Assembly (NCBI RefSeq): GCF_026262505.1
Contig: NC_067205.1
Location: forward strand, 18,411,645-18,475,644
DNA: 64,000 nucleotides
Reading direction: 5' to 3'
Origin: Trichomonas vaginalis G3
Taxonomy: Eukaryota; Parabasalia; Trichomonadida; Trichomonadidae
The translations under genes were made by a program, and so were the position numbers. Positions 50,393 through 59,199 of this stretch are shown piece by piece; position 1 is the first letter of the stretch; the number at the start of each line of letters is the position of its first letter. The notes below the pieces were generated by a model. The model did no database searches, was not told the origin of the DNA, and worked only from the letters and a program-made list of their open reading frames with translations.

Positions 50393-51345
50393 TCGTCATT
50401 TTCAACTTCTTTAGCATATTCGTCAGGAGTTGTCTTATATTTGTTAGGAACTGTCTTTGAAAGTATACCGCCTTGAACTTTGACAAGTTTGAAACGAGGT
50501 CTGGCAATAGTAGTTTTATCTTCTGCTTGCAGTGTGTACATTTTGCCATGTTTGCCTAAAACTTCATAATATTCTCTTGTATACTTTCTTCTATTTTTAC
50601 GAACACGAATGTGAGTACCTGTCGGGTTCCCATTGTTGTCATAGTCAATAGTATTTTCATATGGGTCGCGTTTAGGTATTTCTATTTTTACTTTGTCACC
50701 TTTCTGAAGTTTGAAGCCCGGCATTCTTTCTTGTTTGTCTCTTTTGACTAAATTATTAAATATATAGTCTTTCTCTAAGTCAGGGTTGTTTTTCATTTCT
50801 TCGGGGGAGTGGTTTCCCAAACCTTTTTGTTTACGGCTATTGTAAATATTTAAAACTTGTCTCATCTTTGCCATGGAGAAGTGTCTATATTTGTCGTCAT
50901 ATGACATTTCATTTGCTTCACCACCTTGTGGTTGGTTTAAGTCTCTTAACATTTTTATACAACCGTCAATGACACCAAGAGCAGAATGGTTTTGGTCGAC
51001 AATGAAATATTGGTTTACATTTTTTGAACGCAGATAGTTTTTTACATCGTCTGATTTGAAAGAACTTTCACAGTCAGATGTTAGTTTTGTTGGATGGTAT
51101 TTGTCAACAAATATTGTCAAAGCTGCAGATATCTAAAATATTTTTGGACTGTAATGGTATGGCTTCACAGTATCTTGTGTTTTGACCGACAAATATTAGC
51201 CAGTATGGTGGTCCATCTTCTCTAACCTCGGAATGTTTTCCAAGATATCCATAAACCAAGCATTTGGTGTTGAACTAAAGATTTTTACCATGAGTGCTTT
51301 CTTTGTCGCTTTAGAAACATAGGGGTCCTTGTTTGGATTCGTCAT
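50389..51345 (-). pseudogene. Retroviral-type integrase of Maverick C, two frameshifts
   Basis: ATG 51345 (MTNPNKDPYVSKATKK) opens the first part with the first catalytic Asp in AWFMDILEN. The next part (PPYWLIFVGQNTRYCEAIPLQ) is in another frame near 51150-51210. The last (51120-50389) holds the second Asp in KLTSDCESSF and, after exactly 35 residues, an Asp in ALGVIDGCIKMLRD in place of Glu. The C-terminus has an SH3-like segment (FKLQKGDKVKIEI, YYEVLGKHGKMY). The stop overlaps the fibre gene stop by 4 bp. Confidence 0.82.
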
Positions 51346-51362
51346 TTTTTAACCCATAAGAA

Positions 51363-51764
51363 ATGGGTTTATTTGGCGCGTTAGCAGGAGTTGCATCCAG
51401 ATTTTTGCCCGCAGTGGGAACAATAGCCAGAGGTGTATTTGGAGTTGGAAGGAAGATTTTGAGTACATTAGGTATACTTAAAGAGAAAGCACAACCTATT
51501 ATACAAACTGTACAGAAAGGTTGGGATGTAGCACGAGATGCAACAAATCTTATTCCAAATCCTGAAACAAGAGGAAAAGTTCAAGGATGGATGGACAATG
51601 TAGGAAGACAAGCAGGAAACTATTATAACAAAGCAAATGACTACTATAACCAAGCAGGACACTATATGGACCAAGGTGAAAGATTCTTTAACAGAGGATA
51701 TAACCATGCACAACAATGGGTAAACAATAACCAACCTCAACCGCCTCAAACGTGGGGAATGTAA
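51363..51764 (+). CDS. 133-aa amphipathic protein (putative pVI-like), C copy
   Basis: The N-terminus (MGLFGALAGVASRFLPAVG) is a small-residue amphipathic helix, followed by helical repeats rich in Tyr/Asn/Gln (YYNKANDYYNQAGHYMDQ) and a Pro/Gln tail. It corresponds in character to the frameshifted gene at 21889 in B and to the 80-aa protein at 47815. A membrane-active or internal virion protein is inferred. Confidence 0.5.
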   Translation: MGLFGALAGVASRFLPAVGTIARGVFGVGRKILSTLGILKEKAQPIIQTVQKGWDVARDATNLIPNPETRGKVQGWMDNVGRQAGNYYNKANDYYNQAGHYMDQGERFFNRGYNHAQQWVNNNQPQPPQTWGM

Positions 51765-51783
51765 AGTTTTTTACTGAGATGAA

Positions 51784-51936
51784 ATGAACAATACAGCATT
51801 GAGACAAATGGGTTCAAGATGGATTTGTCGGCTTCCAGCAGTTACACAACGTGTTTGTCAAGTTCTTCCTATACCTCAGGAAGTTTTAGACCGACTTAAA
51901 AAACAACAACAACCAGTTGAAAACAAACCAAACTAA
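51784..51936 (+). CDS. 50-aa basic protein, unknown function
   Basis: ATG 51784 follows the leader TTTTTTACTGAGATGAA, which is repeated unchanged before the next gene at 51956. The product (MNNTALRQMGSRWICRLPAV...) is short and basic with a Gln/Asn-rich end. The shared leader is the main support. Confidence 0.5.
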   Translation: MNNTALRQMGSRWICRLPAVTQRVCQVLPIPQEVLDRLKKQQQPVENKPN

Positions 51937-51955
51937 AATTTTTTACTGAGATGAA

Positions 51956-52540
51956 ATGACCGAAGAAGTTGAAACGGTAGATTTGACACCACAAACAAAA
52001 AGTTCAGAACCATTGTCAAAACCTGTCAAAGAACTTACAGATGAAGAGAAAAATTCAATAATAGAAAGTGCCAGGTCTGGAAATACAAACCCTAACTACA
52101 AAGTCACTTTTCATAAAAATGGAACGGCTAGTATCTCAAAAAAGAAACAGACTCTCACAAATAAAATATTGAAGTCTGAAGGAGCTTTCGAGACAACAGA
52201 TGGAAAAGTTTACTTCACTGACCAACAGTTCATTATAGAACATCTCATTGACTTAGAGTCGAAATATTCTAAACTTTACAACAAACACAAAAAGTTGAAA
52301 GGAAAACAAAAACAAATGGCATATGATATTTATGAAGATGTTGACGACACAACTGTTCCTGCAAGTGAGGTAAAGTCAGAGGAACCGAAAAGTGACGAAA
52401 AACCGATAGAAGAAGAAAAACCAAAAACTGAAGATAAACCAAAACCAAAGTTTAGTTTCCAAACTAAACCAAGTCAACCTTCATTAGCTGGTATGGGTTG
52501 GCGTCAAAGACTTATGGCAGCAGGCGGTTATGTAAAGTAA
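51956..52540 (+). CDS. 194-aa protein with KNG/KK motif, unknown function
   Basis: The N-terminal half (DEEKNSIIESARSGNTNPNYKV then KNGTASISKKKQTL) resembles the 144-aa protein at 39215 and the 78-aa proteins of A and B. The second half is charged (EEPKSDEKPIEEEKPKTEDKPK) and it ends with a short conserved-looking tail (GMGWRQRLMAAGGYVK). It is intact. By position it may be the counterpart of the 144-aa gene. Confidence 0.5.
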   Translation: MTEEVETVDLTPQTKSSEPLSKPVKELTDEEKNSIIESARSGNTNPNYKVTFHKNGTASISKKKQTLTNKILKSEGAFETTDGKVYFTDQQFIIEHLIDLESKYSKLYNKHKKLKGKQKQMAYDIYEDVDDTTVPASEVKSEEPKSDEKPIEEEKPKTEDKPKPKFSFQTKPSQPSLAGMGWRQRLMAAGGYVK

Positions 52541-52570
52541 AGAAAAAAATATTTTTTTATTTTTATAAAA

Positions 52571-54721
52571 ATGCCCCCATATAGAATGGATAGAAATCTG
52601 CTAGAATAAAAGCAGAGTTGCAAAGATATGGTTGGAGAGTTTCGAAGAAGTTTAAATATAGGAAGGGAAGACCCATAAAAGTCTATGACAAATTGTCTGG
52701 TCTTCGCTACGAAATGGATTTGGAAACAGCACGTGCCAATTATCCAAACAGACTAGAGAGGTTAGAAGAAGAACGTCTTATGGACATGCCTTTCGATGTT
52801 AGTGAACCTCAAGTTGAAGGACACGACGGCTTTGCCAGATTCTACTGGAAACATGACGAACAATTGCATCCTTTGAGAAGGAAAAAAGGAAAAGGTGAAG
52901 ACACACATGCTCCCATGGAAAGAACAAGATATGCATATGAAAGTACCGTGAAGTTAGAAGTCAAATTACATCTGGTCGAACCTTTACAGTAAACTTTGAC
53001 GAAGGAAAGAACAAAGAAGGCTTCATGGGTGTACTTGCTGCCATACAAGACGGAAATAAGAAAGGACACAATCTCAGATTGACCATAACAGATTTGGATG
53101 GTCACATTTACTATGCACATGGCAATGAACAAACAGCCGCAAAACTTCTTGACGCTTTCAAGACTACAAAGAGAGAACAAATGGTTGACTCCGACTCAGA
53201 CATTTTGAATGCAATTGAAGGAATTGCAAGTGTCAAGTTCGAATGGTACCAACCTAACCCTCAAGCAGTCAGACAACATGCTGGATACTTCCCTTCATAA
53301 ATAAGTCTGACATTGACTTGACAAGGTATGGAATTTACAATTCAATTGAAACAATTGTCAATGAACCTTGCATTCTTACATGTCTCAGGAACTCTGGTCT
53401 TGTTACAGATGAGAAGATGAAGTATCTTGAGTCATGTGTGAAGACAAGGTACATTCTCAGAGGTCAATTGGCAAAAATTGCACCGTTGGCAAATGTCAAT
53501 ATCCGAGTCAACATACCTACAGCTAAAGGTTCTTCACATGACGACTATGTTGTTGACTTCAAATTGCCATGGTTGAAGATTGTAATTGTCCACAACCACT
53601 TCATGTTGAACGAAAGTCTTACAAACCCATTGTTCGGAAAAGGCAAGTGCAACATTGTCAGAGCTGTAAACATTCTTTTCGAGAAAGGTTTGTTGGAACC
53701 AATTCCAGATGACAAGCTGACAGAAACTTTTGTACCAAAAGACGAAACAAACTTTTCACTGTTAGCAAGACCAAAAGTTGTTCCAGACAAAGTTCTAGTA
53801 CAAAAGAAGTACACAATTCCACAAGGAGTTGGATTGTTCGGATACCAACCTGAACCAGAAGAACTTCCAATGAGGTTGCAAGAACTTCAAGATGCTATAA
53901 ACAAACTTCCATTGAGACATCCAATTGACGTCAAATTGTATTGGAGAGCATCTGAGTTAGGTCAGAAGGTTTTATATGAAACAGGTTGCTTCGACGATGT
54001 TTATGAGATAACAGGAGAAGTTTCTCAGAAGATAAGAGACTCACTTGAATTTCCACAAACTGGACCAATTGGTTGCGACAAGTTCGACTCAGATGAAAAG
54101 ATATACTATGTCGACCTTAACGCTGCATACATGAGGTTTGTCCAATATATTCCGACTGGAATTCCAAACGAAGATGGTGAGTTCCCGGGAAGGAACTATA
54201 CAGTTGGAAAAGTCATACAACAACTGTATGATATTAGGAAAGCTTCAAACCCCAAACTTGCAATGACACTCAAATTGCTTATGAATTCGACATGGGGATA
54301 TTCCATTAAGAAACCTCAAGAGATGAAGAGTAAACATTATGAGAAGGTCGACAACTTTGTTGAAAGGTTTTCTCCTTTTGTTTTGAAGTACGAATTCACT
54401 CAAGGTCAAAGTGGCTTAGTAACCACATTAAAACCTATTGTCGAACATTGGTCTTACCCTCAGTTCGCAAAGGCAGTCCTTGACAACTACAATGAGTTCT
54501 TCTCGGAAGTCAAATCCAAAGTGAAGGTTTACTATGAGAACATTGACGCACTCATGACGAACGAAGAAGGATACAACAAACTCATTGAAATGGGTTTAGT
54601 CGGTGAAAAGATGGGTCAATTCAAATTGGACAAAATTTTCACCGAAGTTCATGTCCTCTCCAAGCGTAAGTACTGGGGTGTTAAAGAAGATGGTGAAATA
54701 GTTAAACATTGCATGAAATAA
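52571..54721 (+). pseudogene. Divergent DNA polymerase B of Maverick C, three or more frameshifts
   Basis: ATG 52571 (MPPYRMDRK) starts after TTTTTATAAAA. Coding sequence passes through frames 52618-52992, 53025-53300 and 53318-54721. The last holds motif A IYYVDLNAAYMRF, motif B LKLLMNSTWGYS, motif C VYYENIDALMTN and SKRKYWG, plus KMGQFKLD as in the polymerase of B. Motif C reads N-I-D-A instead of D-T-D-S but keeps the second Asp. No exonuclease motifs could be found in the N-terminal 240 residues. It is a replicative polymerase of a lineage distinct from B. Confidence 0.8.
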
Positions 54722-54743
54722 AAAATTTTTATTCGAATTTGAA

Positions 54744-54989
54744 TTAAAATGTGGGAATTCTTGGGAACGTGAAAGGCTTATTTACTTGAGGAACAGGTAA
54801 AGGTGGTGGAGGTGGAGGTGGTGGCAACCAGTCCATTTTATATTCCTTCCTAGCTAATTTCCGTTTAATTTCATGGTCGCCCTCGGAGTCTTTGAATCGG
54901 ACAGGTCGAGTTACACCATTCTTGGTCTCAAACTCATATATAACCTGTTTGTCTGTATTTTCGTCGACTATGGCACGAGACACGAACAT
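54744..54989 (-). CDS. 81-aa protein with polyproline tract, unknown function
   Basis: The start is taken at ATG 54989 (MFVSRAIVDENTDK), since the further frame begins only with TTG. The N-terminal half is a mixed domain with ETKNGVTRPVRFKDSEGDHE, resembling VTYVRFKNNEPGIAY of the 66-aa gene at 58429. It is followed by a PPPPPPPPLPVPQ tract and PFTFPRIPTF. It belongs to the GC-richer island. Polyproline suggests protein binding. Confidence 0.5.
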   Translation of the reverse strand: MFVSRAIVDENTDKQVIYEFETKNGVTRPVRFKDSEGDHEIKRKLARKEYKMDWLPPPPPPPPLPVPQVNKPFTFPRIPTF

Positions 54990-55019
54990 TGACCAAACGG
55001 ACAAAAAGTGTCATTTCGG

Positions 55020-55283
55020 ATGGTCAAGCAGCCAATCGCATTCGAGCACTTCGAAGAAGCCTTATGTTCCAAGGGAGAGGGTGTCTGGTGCAAGGCAGAG
55101 GTCATGAAACTCTACGAGCAGTACATCCTCAATGCCTGGGAGGACAAATCGTCCTTGGATTGGCAATTCTACCAACTCCTCTGGGACGACCTCCTACGCA
55201 ACTGGGATGACGAAAGAGTCCAATTCAGAGGTCGGGAGCTAATTGTCCAAATTACCCTTAATTTAACCCACTTAATGAACTAA
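55020..55283 (+). CDS. 87-aa helical protein, unknown function
   Basis: ATG 55020 (MVKQPIAFEHFEEAL) is preceded by AAAGTGTCATTTCGG, the same AAGTGTCATTT block as before the gene at 58682 and close to the host initiator. The protein is helical and Trp-rich (WEDKSSLDWQFYQLLWDDLL). The gene is markedly GC-richer than the core genes of the element. Confidence 0.5.
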   Translation: MVKQPIAFEHFEEALCSKGEGVWCKAEVMKLYEQYILNAWEDKSSLDWQFYQLLWDDLLRNWDDERVQFRGRELIVQITLNLTHLMN

Positions 55284-55354
55284 ACACCTAAATTTACTCG
55301 GGGTTTCCCCCTAAAATAAAATTTTTTTACTCTTAGAACCACTCGAGGTTCTCC

Positions 55355-56017
55355 TTACGGTTGTTGAGCTTGGTCACCGTCAATGTGTCTGACCCTCGTC
55401 TTCTTGTTTGGATTTGGAACCCATTGCATACCGACAAGCTTTCCCATGGAAATTGAACCGTAATTCCGAAGGGTAAGGTTCAAGTGTCCCAAGTTGTTGA
55501 GGACTGGGGTAAGAACCTTGCCGGTCTCCTTGTTGCGGATTTTGTATGGGTAGGGTTGGGAAATTTCATAAGCGTCATCGGCAACAAGGGTTGCCCATGT
55601 CCTTCTTCTTCGTGTTTCTCTTCTTCTCTTCTTCCTCTTCTTCTTCTCGAAAATTCCTTCTTGAATTTGGTACTCACGAATTACGGTGGTGGAGGTTCTG
55701 TCCTTTCCGAGTGCCGCCCAGATGGTGTCAATCTCTTCGAAGAAACGGTAGATGAGTTGGGCAAGGTTTTGGTTCTCTATGTTGTATTGGCGCAAGGTTT
55801 CCGCGAAATCGTTCAGGACTTTCTTATTGGAAGCTTGGTTCGTGAGGACTTCGACTTTGAGATTGGTTATCTCTTCCATAAGACTACTTTGGAGAGTCTT
55901 AATGGTGTTTGACAGATGAGCGTTCAATTGGGCAATTTGAATTTGAACTGGGCGCTTGTCTGACAACCTTGAAAGGACATCTGCCATTGAGTTTGGCTTC
56001 GGTGCTTGTTCGGACAT
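55355..56017 (-). CDS. 220-aa coiled-coil protein with Arg/Lys cluster, unknown function
   Basis: ATG 56017 (MSEQAPKPNSMADVL) follows CTTCATTTTTTCG, an initiator-like leader. Residues about 25-110 are predicted coiled coil; a strongly basic cluster follows (KKKRKKRRRETRRRR, about 125-139), then a beta-like C-terminal domain (YPYKIRNKETGKVLTPV). The cluster may bind nucleic acid or serve as a nuclear import signal. It is intact and GC-richer. No family was recognised. Confidence 0.6.
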   Translation of the reverse strand: MSEQAPKPNSMADVLSRLSDKRPVQIQIAQLNAHLSNTIKTLQSSLMEEITNLKVEVLTNQASNKKVLNDFAETLRQYNIENQNLAQLIYRFFEEIDTIWAALGKDRTSTTVIREYQIQEGIFEKKKRKKRRRETRRRRTWATLVADDAYEISQPYPYKIRNKETGKVLTPVLNNLGHLNLTLRNYGSISMGKLVGMQWVPNPNKKTRVRHIDGDQAQQP

Positions 56018-56049
56018 CGAAAAAATGAAGTGGTTTGAGAATGACGGTT

Positions 56050-56634
56050 TTACTTCAAAAAGCTTGTTATGACGGTTAAGTCATACAACAAGTTTAAAAT
56101 AATATCTTGTTCTTCTTCTGAACGTTTGTTGTCTCTTCCGATAAAAGTTTGGAACATGAGAACCAAAAAACGTTTTTTGAGATTGTGGAAGAGTTCAGGC
56201 AAACGTTCATATTCCGGATATGTTGGGAGCAGTTCGAAACATCTGAGCTGACTTTCGGACAAAATTGGGACAATGTCAGAAAATTCATCTTTGGTCGGAC
56301 TGCTTGAAGGTAAGTCCCTTACATGTAAGTAGCTCTGGTAAAGTCTTCTCATTTCTGCTAACTTTTGGAGTATAGCTTCGTAGTTTAGAAGTTTTAATTT
56401 TAATTGTCTTATTCCACTCTTGACATCTAAACGGTAACTATCCATGAGGTCAAGAGTAGCTTTGGTAGCTTTAAGTGGAGCTATCTGTTCCTTGACTCCT
56501 GCAATTTTGGTTGCAATTGTGATTTGAGCTCCTTCAAGTTCGCCGTCTATGTCGTTCTCAACGTCTTCAACCATAGCTTGAAACTCTTCATCGGTCCATT
56601 GAGATTGGTGTGGGACGAATTTAACTTGCTTCAT
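56050..56634 (-). CDS. 194-aa helical coiled-coil protein, unknown function
   Basis: An intact frame from ATG 56634 (MKQVKFVPHQSQWTDEEF) that is almost entirely helical, with a long coiled coil at residues 40-100 (KEQIAPLKATKATLDL) and a C-terminal helical bundle (ERLPELFHNLKKRFLVLMFQ). The leader is ACATTTTTTGA. It lies 33 bp upstream of the 220-aa gene and may be co-expressed. Unrecognised. Confidence 0.55.
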   Translation of the reverse strand: MKQVKFVPHQSQWTDEEFQAMVEDVENDIDGELEGAQITIATKIAGVKEQIAPLKATKATLDLMDSYRLDVKSGIRQLKLKLLNYEAILQKLAEMRRLYQSYLHVRDLPSSSPTKDEFSDIVPILSESQLRCFELLPTYPEYERLPELFHNLKKRFLVLMFQTFIGRDNKRSEEEQDIILNLLYDLTVITSFLK

Positions 56635-56748
56635 TCAAAAAATGTTTTTACTCAAAGCGTGCCATGTATATGGCTATAAGAAACTTACCAGAAGGCTTCT
56701 TCTTCACATGCGTAAAAACATAAAAAAAGTGAAGTTAAAATGAGATGT

Positions 56749-57174
56749 TTACTGAACTGGCTGAAGAACTGGCTGAAGAACTGGCTGAAGAACTGGCTGA
56801 AGAACTGGCTGAAGAACTGGCTGAATGTCGCCTTCACAGGTTATGTAGAATGGCTGTCCTGAGAAGTGGAACAGTCCTTTGAGAATTTGTATAATTCGTG
56901 GAATTGGACTCTCTCTGTTTGGAAGTTGTATCCATGGGCGCTTTGCAAAGAACTTGAGAATAGCTTCTTTCTTCATCTCCTTTATGTCGTCTACAGGAGT
57001 GTTTTCTGGTATTTGAATTGGAATTCCGGTTTCATTTTCGATTTTCAGCGCACCTCTTCCAGACAACCAGCAGCCGAGGGACTTGTTGGCTTTGTCCTTG
57101 CCCAAGTACTGCTTAACAACTTCATTTACCTCTATAATGTAAATTGCCTCATCTAATGGCTCGATGTTGTCCAT
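56749..57174 (-). CDS. 141-aa protein ending in QPVL repeats, unknown function
   Basis: From ATG 57174 (MDNIEPLDEAIYIIEVNEV) about 115 residues form a compact mixed domain, and the C-terminus is six copies of Gln-Pro-Val-Leu encoded by a perfect 12-bp repeat (56757-56827). The start codon abuts the 22-bp palindromic array, which thus lies between this gene and the divergent gene at 57795. Confidence 0.55.
   Translation of the reverse strand: MDNIEPLDEAIYIIEVNEVVKQYLGKDKANKSLGCWLSGRGALKIENETGIPIQIPENTPVDDIKEMKKEAILKFFAKRPWIQLPNRESPIPRIIQILKGLFHFSGQPFYITCEGDIQPVLQPVLQPVLQPVLQPVLQPVQ
56757..56827. repeat. 12-bp tandem repeat coding for QPVL
   Basis: CTGAAGAACTGG is repeated about six times without changes. 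It extends the C-terminus of the 141-aa protein in frame. Confidence 0.88.
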
Positions 57175-57794
57175 TGTTCTGTTTCAGAACAAGTCTTGTT
57201 CTGTTTCAGAACAAGTCTTGTTCTGTTTCAGAACAAGTCTTGTACTTTTTCAGAACAAGTATTGTTCTGAATCAGAACAAGTCTTGTACTTTTTCAGAAC
57301 AATACTTGTTCTGATTCAGAACAAATTTCCCGTCAAAGCTCTCAATTTGTGAGAAAAATTGTCCTGTTTCAGAACAATATTTGTCCTGTTTCAGAACAAT
57401 ATTTGTCCTGTTTCAGAACAATATTTGTCCTGTTTCAGAACAATATTTGTACTGTTTCAGAACAATATTTGTCCTGTTTCAGAACAATATTTGTCCTGTT
57501 TCAGAACAATATTTGTCCTGTTTCAGAACAATACTTGTACTGTTTCAGAACAATATTTGTCCTGTTTCAGAACAATATTTGTACTGTTTCAGAACAATAT
57601 TTGTACTGTTTCAGAACAATATTTGTCCTGTTTCAGAACAATATTTGTCCTGTTTCAGAACAATATTTGTCCTGTTTCAGAACAATACTTGTACTGTTTC
57701 AGAACAATACTTGTACTTTTTCAGAACAATACTTGTACTTTTTCAGAACAATACTTGTACTTTTTCAGAACAATACTTGTACTTTTTCAGAACA
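57174..57794. repeat. 22-bp palindromic tandem array between divergent genes
   Basis: Block 1 (57174-57327) has about 7 units with TTGTTCTG-TTT-CAGAACAA. Block 2 (57359-57794) has about 20 units of CCTGTTTCAGAACAATATTTGT and variants (ACTTTTTCAGAACAATACTTGT near the right end). Each unit of block 1 is a near-perfect palindrome. The array fills the shared upstream region of the 141-aa and the 201-aa genes and runs up to the ATG at 57795. As 22 is not a multiple of 3 and no unit contains a stop, all three forward frames are open. Confidence 0.92.
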
Positions 57795-58400
57795 ATGTCC
57801 GACGTACCACCAACCGAGTCCATTCCAAAGCCAGAAGTACCGAAAGCTGCAGAACCTAAAGCACCAGCCCCTGCACCTCAGTTCCAGCAAGTACCTCCAC
57901 CAAATTACTACCAATTTCCACCTCAATGTTACTACCCACCACAAGGCTTCCCGAACTACCCTCCTCCTCAGCCTATGCCTTACTTCCCCAACCCTTGGAT
58001 GTTCCAGCAAGCTCCACCCCAGCAAGCTCCACCCCAGCAATTCCAATTCCAATCTCAATCGAAGAGAGACCAAGACTTCGAAGAAGGTCTGAACCGCTTA
58101 CGCAAAGAGTATGCTACAGCTCCAATGGAAGATGACAGGCTTTCAGTCTCTTCCCTCAAATCGACCGATTCGACTCGTACCACAGATTCGGTTCGCGACC
58201 GTGAAGACTACCTCAAGCAGTCTGAGAGACTCTTCATCCTACAATCATTTACAGTTGGAGCTCTCAAGAACATGCGCAATTACGAAGGTCAAACACCAGC
58301 TGGAGACCGCAAAACAGACATACTCGCAAGAGCCGTCCAGCTCGTCAAGACAAAGACTGAGATAGTCGACTTCATTCTTGCAGCTTGCCCATACAAGTAA
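57795..58400 (+). CDS. Pro/Gln/Tyr-rich protein with helical C-terminal domain, 201 aa
   Basis: The start is taken at ATG 57795, just after the 22-bp array (MSDVPPTESIPKPEVP). Residues 1-90 are low-complexity Pro/Gln/Tyr/Phe (PPNYYQFPPQCYYPPQGF). Residues 95-201 are a charged helical domain (RDREDYLKQSERLFILQSF ... IVDFILAACPYK). A longer in-frame extension through the repeats is open but artefactual. It is GC-rich, intact and of unknown function. Confidence 0.6.
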   Translation: MSDVPPTESIPKPEVPKAAEPKAPAPAPQFQQVPPPNYYQFPPQCYYPPQGFPNYPPPQPMPYFPNPWMFQQAPPQQAPPQQFQFQSQSKRDQDFEEGLNRLRKEYATAPMEDDRLSVSSLKSTDSTRTTDSVRDREDYLKQSERLFILQSFTVGALKNMRNYEGQTPAGDRKTDILARAVQLVKTKTEIVDFILAACPYK

Positions 58401-58428
58401 AAAAATAAACAATTACGAGTTAAACTTT

Positions 58429-58629
58429 TTATTCTTTTTTTTCTGAGTTGTTTAGAGCTGGTTTCTCTTGTAGGAACCTTTCGTACTCTTCCATGGTCAT
58501 GTAATTGCGAATTTGGTACGCAATTCCAGGTTCGTTGTTTTTGAACCTTACGTATGTAACGCTTCCATCCTCCTCAGGGAAGTAAGCTGCTAACATCTGA
58601 CCAAGTTTTCTCGGTGACTCGGAGCTCAT
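58429..58629 (-). CDS. 66-aa small protein, unknown function
   Basis: The start is taken at ATG 58629 (MSSESPRKLGQMLAAYF); the longer frame begins with GTG. It contains VTYVRFKNNEPGIAYQI, similar to the VTRPVRFKDSEG stretch of the protein at 54744. The leader is GACATTTTTA. It is convergent with the 201-aa gene. Confidence 0.5.
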   Translation of the reverse strand: MSSESPRKLGQMLAAYFPEEDGSVTYVRFKNNEPGIAYQIRNYMTMEEYERFLQEKPALNNSEKKE

Positions 58630-58681
58630 TAAAAATGTCACTTTTTAAACGTTAAGTTTTTAGTCTTATTTTACCCTTTGT

Positions 58682-58897
58682 TTACCCTTTGTTTACCCTT
58701 TGTTTGTCAAGGTAGTATTGGAGTGCAATTTCTCCAAATTCTCTGTGTCGGAGTTCTTCAGCATTTTCCAAGGTGTACCTGGAGAACTCAAAGAAGTTGT
58801 CAAGAAGATACTGCCATGCTGCTCTTCTGAGTTCGTCGGTATTTTGGAAGTGTTGCACCTTCGAGTCTTCGGACATGAAAAAATGACACTTTTTCAT
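58682..58897 (-). CDS. Small helical protein (64 or 71 aa), unknown function
   Basis: Two ATGs are possible (58897 and 58876). The second (MSEDSKVQHFQNTDEL) is preferred because GTGTCATTTTTTC, the initiator-like block, lies between them. The protein is helical (AAWQYLLDNFFEFSRYTLEN). Its C-terminus is coded by TTTACCCTTTG repeats (58671-58705). Weakly similar in character to the 87-aa protein at 55020. Confidence 0.45.
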   Translation of the reverse strand: MKKCHFFMSEDSKVQHFQNTDELRRAAWQYLLDNFFEFSRYTLENAEELRHREFGEIALQYYLDKQRVNKG

Positions 58898-59134
58898 TAT
58901 ATAACTGTTATTTTTTTACGAAGAGAACTTTGACACTTCGTAAAAAAAATCCCTGAAATCGTGAAAAAATGACCAAATTTCATTATATAACTGTTATTTT
59001 TTTACCAAGTGAACTTTGACACTTCGTCAAAAAAATCCCTAAAATCGTGAAAAAATGACACTTTTTCATTATATAACTGTTATTTTTTTACGAAGAGAAC
59101 TTTGACACTTCGTCAAAAAAATCCCTAAAATCAT
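58877..59134. repeat. 86-bp tandem repeat, three copies
   Basis: Units start GAAAAAATGACACTTTTTCA at 58877, 58963 and 59049 and end near AAATCGT. Each holds the inverted pair ACGAAG...CTTCGT around AGAACTTTGACA. The array is upstream of both the gene at 58682 (divergent) and that at 59200. Confidence 0.88.
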
Positions 59135-59199
59135 ATCTTTTATACAAAAAAATGAAGAATAACTTTCACTTTTTCTATTAAACCGTTTTGGCATTTCTC

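Noticed and set aside
55484-55912. 142-codon plus-strand frame
   Set aside because: It is antisense to the intact 220-aa coiled-coil gene, which has a leader and a coherent protein.
57174-57794. CRISPR-like array
   Set aside because: Units are contiguous without unique spacers, and the setting is eukaryotic.
57349-57859. Long open frames through the 22-bp array (three frames, each over 160 codons)
   Set aside because: The unit has no stop in any frame and its length is not a multiple of 3, so all frames stay open. The product is pure repeat; only the part from ATG 57795 is gene-like.
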